From the NCBI RefSeq assembly GCF_001544615.1, contig NZ_FCNV02000001.1:992001-1056000 (forward strand): a stretch of 64,000 bases of DNA, written 5' to 3'. This document shows, one piece after another, positions 58,628-64,000 of the stretch (within the stretch, counting starts at the first letter, position 1; each line of letters opens with the position of its first letter). Made by a program: the position numbers and the translations under genes. Under the pieces are notes generated by a model, which saw nothing but the letters and a program-made list of their open reading frames with translations, was not told where the DNA came from and ran no database searches. Source of the stretch: Caballeronia concitans (GTDB taxonomy: Bacteria > Pseudomonadota > Gammaproteobacteria > Burkholderiales > Burkholderiaceae).

Positions 58628-59352
58628 TCGGCCGGTACGGACGTCACGCCGCACGCATCGGGCGCGCGGATGGCGCACCGTCCGCAGCGAACGTGCCGGC
58701 CCCGCGCCGGGACTCGCCGCCGTCAGCCAAAAACGGGATAATCGCCGGCCTGAGCGCGCGGCTCAGCCGGACGCAGCGGGCGCGTTCATTGCGTCGCGTC
58801 CGAACGGCAGCCGCGGTCCTTCCATGCGCACCCGGCCGGGCGACGCGGCAAGGACGGTCTCTCGAGTCTGTCGGACGGCCTTCCGACTTGGATTTGGCGT
58901 CACGCATTGCATCGGCGCTCAATTTATTGTTTGTGGTAAGTCAAGATTGGACGATGTTTTTTGTCGTCTATCAAGGGTCTTCTCGCCGCGGGCGACGTGT
59001 GTCCAACACAATGCCACGCCGCCGTGCTCGCGCTTGACTCGTCACCCCGGCTGACGACCGCTGCATCGGCGGACTCTTCATTTTTGCCTTCGTCGTGCCG
59101 AAGAGCAACAGAAGCATCGCATGAAAGGGCGAAGTTCGGGAGGAAGGTTGTGCCTGTCATCGTGCTTGGTGTAGTGTCGCCCGGTTCGGCGCGCTTTACG
59201 TGTAGTCGATTCGGCGGCCGGGCGCGTTGAACGTCCGGCGGCGCGAGAGGAGCGCGTGGGGACGCCTCCGGGACCGGACGACGGCGCTGGCCGTCTCGAG
59301 CATCACCCGCGCCTTGCGCGGTCGGAAGAAAGCCTTACGGGGAGGGCCTTGA
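58628..59352. other. Intergenic region between the cyclase and the fused-permease ABC operon
   Basis: No gene is supported across 725 bases. A short AT-rich patch at about 58918-58975 is the best candidate for a promoter. The last 15 bases carry GGGAGGG, the ribosome site of the permease gene. Confidence 0.45.
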
Positions 59353-61104
59353 ATGGAATTTGGTTTCAATCTGAATCGCACGGCGAACGCGTCGGCGTGG
59401 CGGCTCCTGCCCAACCGGTGGGACTTCGTCGCGTTCCCGATGATCATCTGCATGATCGCGCTCGCCGCTGTCGGTTTCCATGAGACCCTCGCGCCGATCT
59501 CGACCCTGCAGACGCAGGCGATCTCCCTCGACCCCGCGAATCTCCCCGAATACGCGCTGCGCACGACCTTGCGCATGCTCGCCGCGATGGTCGCCTCGCT
59601 CATCTTCACGCTCGTCTACGGCACGCTCGCGGCAAAAAGCCGGCGCGCGTCCATCGTGCTCGTGCCGATTCTCGACATTCTTCAGTCGGTGCCGGTGCTC
59701 GGTTACATCTCCTTTACCGTCACGTTCTTTCTCGCGCTGTTCCCCGGGCGCGTGATCGGCGCGGAATGCGCGGCGATCTTCGCCATCTTCACGAGCCAGG
59801 CGTGGAACATGACGTTCAGCTTCTATCAGTCGCTGCGCACGGTGCCGCGCGACCTCGACGAAGTGTCGCGCGGCTTTCATCTCACCAACTGGCAGCGCTT
59901 CTGGAAGCTCGAAGTGCCGTTCTCGATGCCCGGCCTCATCTGGAACATGATGATGTCGATGTCGGGCGGCTGGTTCTTCGTCGTGGCATCCGAGGCGATC
60001 ACGGTCGGCAACCGCACCGTCGTGCTGCCGGGCATCGGCGCGTATCTGGCGGCGGCCATCGGCGAGCGCAATCTGAGCGCGATCGGCTGGGTCATTCTCG
60101 CGATGACCGTCGTCATTCTCGCCTACGATCAGCTGATGTTCCGCCCGCTCGTCGCGTGGGCGGACAAGTTCCGCATGGAGAACACGAGTTCGGGCAACGC
60201 GCCCGGATCGTGGCTGCTCGATCTGATTCGCCGCACGCGGCTGATTCACCGGCTGCTCGTGCCGGCGGGATGGATTCTCGCGCGGGCCGCGCGCGTGCCG
60301 ATTCGCCTGCCGTCCATTCAGCGCGTGAAGCTGCCGTTGCGCGCGCCGGTCGCATCGACGCGCGCGGGCGATATCGCCTGGGGCGCGGTCGTGCTGCTGC
60401 TGACGGTGTTCGTCGTGTGGAAAGTGGTGTCGTTCGTCGCGACGGGCGTCACGTGGGGCGAAGTGGGCCACGTGTTCGTGCTCGGCTTCATCACGCTGAT
60501 CCGCGTAGTCGTGCTCATTGCGATCGCGTCGGTCGTGTGGGTCCCGGTGGGCGTGCTGATCGGGCTGCGTCCCGCGCTCGCCGAGAAATTTCAGCCGCTC
60601 GCGCAATTCCTCGCCGCGTTCCCGGCGAATCTGCTGTTTCCGGTGTTCGTCGTCGTGATCGTGCGATGGCATCTGAACCCGGATATCTGGCTCTCGCCGC
60701 TCATCGTGCTCGGGACGCAGTGGTATATCCTGTTCAACGTGATCGCGGGCGCATCGGCCTATCCGAACGATTATCGAGAAGCCGCGACCAACTTTCAGAT
60801 TCGCGGCTGGCAGTGGTGGAAGAAGGCCATGCTGCCCGGCATTTTTCCTTACTACGTCACCGGCGCGATCACCGCGTCGGGCGGCGCGTGGAACGCGAGC
60901 ATCGTCGCGGAGGCGGTGTCGTGGGGCAACACGAAGGTCGTCGCGCATGGCTTGGGCGCGTATATCGCGCAGACCACCGCTGACGGCGATTATCCGAAGA
61001 TCATCCTCGGCATCGCGGTGATGTCGCTCTTCGTGACGCTCTTCAACCGATTGTTGTGGCGTCCGCTGTACGCCTACGCCGAAGCACGGCTTCGACTGGA
61101 TTAA
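59353..61104 (+). CDS. ABC transporter permease with two fused permease domains
   Basis: A 583-residue inner-membrane protein with two binding-protein-dependent permease domains in one chain. The first EAA loop (about residue 173) reads EVSRGFHLTNWQRFWKLEVP and the second (about 475) EAATNFQIRGWQWWKKAMLP, each followed by helices. It is related to the nitrate/sulfonate/bicarbonate (SsuC/TauC-like) class. A short cytoplasmic linker of about 60 residues joins the halves. The substrate is unknown; no binding protein is encoded next to it. The ATPase follows after 12 bp. Confidence 0.88.
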   Translation: MEFGFNLNRTANASAWRLLPNRWDFVAFPMIICMIALAAVGFHETLAPISTLQTQAISLDPANLPEYALRTTLRMLAAMVASLIFTLVYGTLAAKSRRASIVLVPILDILQSVPVLGYISFTVTFFLALFPGRVIGAECAAIFAIFTSQAWNMTFSFYQSLRTVPRDLDEVSRGFHLTNWQRFWKLEVPFSMPGLIWNMMMSMSGGWFFVVASEAITVGNRTVVLPGIGAYLAAAIGERNLSAIGWVILAMTVVILAYDQLMFRPLVAWADKFRMENTSSGNAPGSWLLDLIRRTRLIHRLLVPAGWILARAARVPIRLPSIQRVKLPLRAPVASTRAGDIAWGAVVLLLTVFVVWKVVSFVATGVTWGEVGHVFVLGFITLIRVVVLIAIASVVWVPVGVLIGLRPALAEKFQPLAQFLAAFPANLLFPVFVVVIVRWHLNPDIWLSPLIVLGTQWYILFNVIAGASAYPNDYREAATNFQIRGWQWWKKAMLPGIFPYYVTGAITASGGAWNASIVAEAVSWGNTKVVAHGLGAYIAQTTADGDYPKIILGIAVMSLFVTLFNRLLWRPLYAYAEARLRLD

Positions 61105-61116
61105 GGACGAGTTCCG

Positions 61117-62487
61117 ATGCAGAACCTCAAGAACACGCAGACGCCCGCCGCGCAGGTCGCCCAGCGCACGGGCGCGGCCGCGCAGCCGACCAAGCCGCCG
61201 CGTATCGGCAACGAAATCCTGCGCGTGCAGAACGTGAGCCGCGGCTTCAACAAGACGCAGGGCGAACTGCTCGTGCTCGACGACGCCAATCTCTCGTTGC
61301 GCGAAGGCGAGATCGTCGGCTTGCTGGGGCGTTCGGGCTCGGGCAAATCGACGCTGCTGCGCATCATCGCCGGATTGATCGAGCCGACTGCCGGCGAAGT
61401 CACGTATCTCAACGAGCCGTTGCGCGGACCTGCGAAGGGCGTCGCGATGGTGTTCCAGACGTTCGCGCTGTTCCCGTGGCTGACCGTGCTGCAGAACGTG
61501 GAAGCGGGTCTGGAAGCGCAGGGCGTCGGCGCGCGCGAACGTCGCGAGCGAGCGCTGGCGGCGATCGACCTGATCGGTCTCGACGGCTTCGAGAACGCGT
61601 ATCCGCGCGAGCTTTCCGGCGGTATGCGGCAACGCGTGGGATTCGCGCGCGCGCTCGTCGTCGATCCGACTCTTTTGCTGATGGACGAGCCGTTTTCCGC
61701 GCTCGACGTGCTGACTGCCGAGAACCTCCGCACCGATCTGCTCGATCTGTGGACGCAGGGCCGGCTGCCGATCAAGTCGGTGCTGATCGTGACGCACAAC
61801 ATCGAGGAAGCGGTGTTCATGTGCGACCGGATTCTCGTGTTGTCGTCGAATCCCGGCCGCGTGATGGCCGAGATCAAGGTGCCGTTCAAGCATCCGCGCA
61901 ACCGGCTGGATCCGGCGTTCCGGCGGCTCGTCGACGACATCTACGCGAAGATGACCGCGCGCCAGATGGACGAAGCGAAGAAGAAGGGGCTCGAGCTCGG
62001 AAGCTGGCTGCCGTCGGTATCGACGAACCTGATGGCTGGTCTCATCGAAACGCTCGCGGCCGAGCCGTACCACGGCCGCGCGGACATGCCGGAAATCGCG
62101 CGGTCGCTGCATCTCGAAGTGGACGATCTCTTTCCGGTCGCGGAAGTGCTGCAGCATCTCGGCTTCGCGGACGTGCGCGAGGGCGACATCTACCTGACGC
62201 CGCAGGCGCGCGTGTTCGCGGAATTCGGCACGCAGGAACGCAAGATGATGTTCGCGGAGCATCTGCTGCGCCACGTGCCGCTCGCCGCGCGGATCAAGAA
62301 GGTGCTCAACGAGCGGCCGGGGCATCGTGCGCCGCGCGTGCGCTTCGAGCAGGAACTCGAAGACTTTCTCTCCGACAAGGCGGCGCAGGAAACGCTCGAT
62401 GCGGTCATCGACTGGGGGCGTTACGGCGAGATCTTCTCGTATAACGACCAGACGGAGATGCTGAGTCTGGAGGATGTGGAGGCTTGA
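61117..62487 (+). CDS. ABC transporter ATPase with C-terminal AAA-associated domain
   Basis: A 456-residue ATPase. Residues about 30-290 form the nitrate/sulfonate-class nucleotide-binding domain: Walker A GRSGSGKST (71-79), LSGGMRQRVGFARALVVDP, LLMDEPFSALD and VTHNIEEAVFMCDRI. Residues about 320-440 match the AAA-associated C-terminal domain found on a subset of these ATPases, of unknown function (LHLEVDDLFPVAEVLQHLGFADVREGDIYLTP-type sequence). It works with the fused permease encoded just upstream. Confidence 0.88.
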   Translation: MQNLKNTQTPAAQVAQRTGAAAQPTKPPRIGNEILRVQNVSRGFNKTQGELLVLDDANLSLREGEIVGLLGRSGSGKSTLLRIIAGLIEPTAGEVTYLNEPLRGPAKGVAMVFQTFALFPWLTVLQNVEAGLEAQGVGARERRERALAAIDLIGLDGFENAYPRELSGGMRQRVGFARALVVDPTLLLMDEPFSALDVLTAENLRTDLLDLWTQGRLPIKSVLIVTHNIEEAVFMCDRILVLSSNPGRVMAEIKVPFKHPRNRLDPAFRRLVDDIYAKMTARQMDEAKKKGLELGSWLPSVSTNLMAGLIETLAAEPYHGRADMPEIARSLHLEVDDLFPVAEVLQHLGFADVREGDIYLTPQARVFAEFGTQERKMMFAEHLLRHVPLAARIKKVLNERPGHRAPRVRFEQELEDFLSDKAAQETLDAVIDWGRYGEIFSYNDQTEMLSLEDVEA

Positions 62488-62625
62488 GGCTTCGGCTCGA
62501 TGTCGGATGGCGCAAACCAAGCGCGGTGGCCAGAGATGGCGCCGCGCTTTTGCTTTTGGCGTAGGCCGTTTGGATGACTGCCGGTAGCGAACACGCCGCC
62601 GTAAATTTCCCGTCTTCAATCACGC

Positions 62626-62653
62626 GCTTCGTGTGTAAAATTACACACGAAGC
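62626..62653 (+). promoter_or_regulatory. HicB operator: 13-bp perfect inverted repeat
   Basis: GCTTCGTGTGTAA (62626-62638), two As, TTACACACGAAGC (62641-62653). The 28-bp dyad is flawless and ends 14 bp before the hicA ATG, the place where the HicB antitoxin would repress its own operon. Confidence 0.75.
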
Positions 62654-62666
62654 ATTCGGAGACGGG

Positions 62667-62867
62667 ATGGATTCATCGCGCTTGATACGAATGCTTCTGG
62701 ATGATGGCTGGCAACTGGTGCGCATCCGAGGCAGCCATCACCATTTCAAACACGCAACGACCAACGCACGCGTGACAGTGGTTCACCCGAAGAAGGACCT
62801 GGCTATCGGAACAGTCAGAGCCGTTCTGAAGGCCGCCGGACTGCTGAACCGGCTTTACTCGTCGTAG
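62667..62867 (+). CDS. hicA: HicA toxin (mRNA interferase)
   Basis: A 66-residue double-stranded RNA-binding fold toxin that cleaves mRNA. It starts MDSSRLIRMLLDDGWQLVRI, carries the catalytic histidine about position 24 in RGSHHHFKH, and ends with VVHPKKDLAIGTVRAVLKAAGL. GGAG precedes the ATG at 62667. It lies 13 bp before hicB, the classic HicA-HicB order. Confidence 0.93.
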   Translation: MDSSRLIRMLLDDGWQLVRIRGSHHHFKHATTNARVTVVHPKKDLAIGTVRAVLKAAGLLNRLYSS

Positions 62868-62880
62868 AGGACTATCGGAC

Positions 62881-63282
62881 ATGGAATTCGCCATCGCCAT
62901 TCATAAAGATCCTGAGAGCTGTTACGGGGTGACCGTGCCCAACGTGCCCGGAGTTTTTTCCGCCGGGGACACGATCGAGGAAGCGCTGCGCAATGCGAAG
63001 GAGGCGATCGTCTGCCACGTGCAGGCGATCATTGAGGAGGGCGACAAGGTCATCATCGACTCGACGAGCATCGAAGAACTCGTTGCGAATCCCGACTACG
63101 CCGACGCCATCTGGGCCTTCGTCGAAGTGGACCTCTCCAAGCTGGACTCCAAACCCGAGCGCATCAACATCAGCCTGCCGCGTTTCGTCCTTCACAAGAT
63201 CGACAGCTACGTCGAAGCGCGCCACGAAACGCGCAGCGGCTTTCTCGCGCGCGCCGCGCTGGAGGCCATCGCGCACGGCTGA
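62881..63282 (+). CDS. hicB: HicB antitoxin
   Basis: A 133-residue antitoxin. The N-terminal half is a HicB-type partial RNase H fold (HKDPESCYGVTVPNVPGVFSAGDTIEEALRNAKEAI). The C-terminal 45 residues look like a ribbon-helix-helix DNA-binding domain (RINISLPRFVLHKIDSYVEARHETRSGFLARAALEAI), which would bind the palindrome at 62626. Confidence 0.93.
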   Translation: MEFAIAIHKDPESCYGVTVPNVPGVFSAGDTIEEALRNAKEAIVCHVQAIIEEGDKVIIDSTSIEELVANPDYADAIWAFVEVDLSKLDSKPERINISLPRFVLHKIDSYVEARHETRSGFLARAALEAIAHG

Positions 63283-63288
63283 CGCAAC

Positions 63289-63324
63289 AAAAAAGCGCGG
63301 TTCCCGTCGCCGGAAACCGCGCTT
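63289..63324 (-). terminator. Terminator of the tandem lipoprotein unit
   Basis: A 10-bp stem (63293-63302 with 63315-63324). On the minus strand it is followed by six Ts, so it ends the leftward lipoprotein transcript and is convergent with hicAB. Confidence 0.85.
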
Positions 63325-63347
63325 GTGGCATCGCACGTACGTCGCGC

Positions 63348-63872
63348 CTACTGCAAATTCCCCCAGCGCTCGACCGCCGGCTCCGCCGACGCCCATTTCC
63401 AGCCTTCGGTTTGCTTGCACGCCGTCGCGATGAACCACTCCGCATGCGAATTCGGCTCGTCGCCATCCGCGACGGAGAACGCGAATTCCTTGCAGCTCGC
63501 AAGCGCGTTGTCGAATTCCCGCAGCACGCGAACGTCGCCGTGGCCGTTCTCGATCGGCAACGTGTGCTTCACCTTCCAGGGCCGGGTCTCGCCGACCGTC
63601 GATACACCCGCCGCCGACGCGATCGCCACTTGCTGATCCGTGTGCAGCGACTTCGATACGCGTTTTACCGCTTCGTCGGTGGCCGCCTGAACCGCGATAC
63701 CCACGCCGATGCCGATCGCCGGATTCGTCGTGACCGCGCCTGTCGCGACGCCCGCGACCGCGCCCGTCGCCGCGCCGATGGACGCGCATCCGCTCACGGC
63801 CGCGCACGCCGCCGCGACGGCGGCCAGAAGCGCAAGGCGCAGCGCTCCTGCATTCGTCAGGCGCACCGTCAT
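63348..63872 (-). CDS. Small outer-membrane or periplasmic lipoprotein, copy 2 of a tandem pair
   Basis: A 174-residue protein with a lipoprotein signal peptide; the lipobox VSGC puts the lipidated cysteine at residue 29. The mature start is Gly/Ala-rich (GAATGAVAGVATGAVTTN), like glycine-zipper proteins. The C-terminal end, EWFIATACKQTEGWKWASAEPAVERWGNLQ in two parts, has a close relative in the gene immediately upstream. The ATG overlaps that gene's stop as ATGA. The function is unknown. Confidence 0.72.
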   Translation of the reverse strand: MTVRLTNAGALRLALLAAVAAACAAVSGCASIGAATGAVAGVATGAVTTNPAIGIGVGIAVQAATDEAVKRVSKSLHTDQQVAIASAAGVSTVGETRPWKVKHTLPIENGHGDVRVLREFDNALASCKEFAFSVADGDEPNSHAEWFIATACKQTEGWKWASAEPAVERWGNLQ

Positions 63873-64000
63873 TGCAGCGAGCCCCAGCGCGGCGTGGCCG
63901 GTTCCGCCGACGCCCATTTCCACTTCGGGCCATCGCGGCAGACGGATGCGACGTAGAACGCGCTGTCCGCGGCGCGATCCTTGGTGGCGTCGCGATCCAC
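63869..64000 (-). CDS. C-terminal part of a related lipoprotein, cut by the window edge
   Basis: Only the last 43 residues lie in the window. They end SVCRDGPKWKWASAEP and then PRWGSLQ, matching the end of the next gene (WKWASAEP, ERWGNLQ), so the two are tandem paralogs. The rest lies beyond position 64000. Confidence 0.7.
   Translation of the reverse strand: MDRDATKDRAADSAFYVASVCRDGPKWKWASAEPATPRWGSLQ

Noticed and set aside
58693-59037. 114-codon frame between the diguanylate cyclase and the ABC operon
   Set aside because: Arg-rich composition without codon structure, no ribosome site and no recognised family.
59335-62619. 1094-codon minus-strand open frame over the fused permease and its ATPase
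   Set aside because: Antisense shadow; its composition is mostly Arg, His and Glu as expected from reversed high-GC codons.

Overview
The window is high-GC proteobacterial DNA with no rRNA, CRISPR array or insertion sequence visible. Gene content points to a Burkholderia-group betaproteobacterium (Burkholderia, Paraburkholderia or Caballeronia). The main clues are the glucokinase fused to an RpiR-type regulator, the porin family that starts MKKALLAAA and ends in Phe, the order hemL-ribD-ribE / ribB-ribH-nusB-aminotransferase, and the xdhABC purine operon. It reads as ordinary chromosome, with two small toxin-antitoxin pairs as the most accessory-looking parts.

Left part (1-16 kb): the 3' end of a phnW-like aminotransferase, then a complete minus-strand purine salvage and degradation operon. 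In transcription order it is xdhA, xdhB, xdhC, an adenosine/adenine deaminase, an AzgA-type purine permease and guaD. Together they import purine bases, deaminate adenine and guanine, and oxidise hypoxanthine and xanthine. After it come dsbB, an amidase, hemN, a YkgJ-type cysteine-cluster protein, a DUF1439 protein and uppP.

Middle (16-38 kb): trmB, tRNA-Gly(CCC), yggT, a 1.2-kb gene-poor stretch, a PXPV-repeat secreted protein, a PLP-dependent dehydratase, the overlapping ubiD-asparaginase-lysE operon and a lytic transglycosylase behind a long leader. Then follow riboflavin and heme genes (aminotransferase, nusB, ribH, a RibBX-type ribB, ribE, ribD, hemL). A Phd/YefM plus RelE/ParE-like toxin-antitoxin pair, on the opposite strand, splits the riboflavin cluster. 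Next are an EVE-domain protein, a Bcr/CflA exporter, a possible small RNA with four identical 8-nt repeats, and an S9 peptidase.

Right-middle (37-50 kb): a glucose-uptake and oxidation locus. A minus-strand ABC sugar importer (gtsABC plus a UgpC/MalK-type ATPase) diverges from zwf-pgl-glk/RpiR. A perfect HexR-like palindrome sits inside the inferred zwf promoter. Two tandem porin genes follow, and each has a degenerate version of the same palindrome upstream, which suggests one sugar-responsive regulon.

Right end (50-64 kb): a HisQMP-type amino-acid importer lacking its binding protein, a pirin, a Spy-like periplasmic protein divergent from an OmpR/EnvZ-type two-component system, a small unknown protein, a membrane diguanylate cyclase, a fused-permease ABC importer with its ATPase, a hicAB pair with a clear operator, and two tandem related lipoproteins, the second cut by the window edge.
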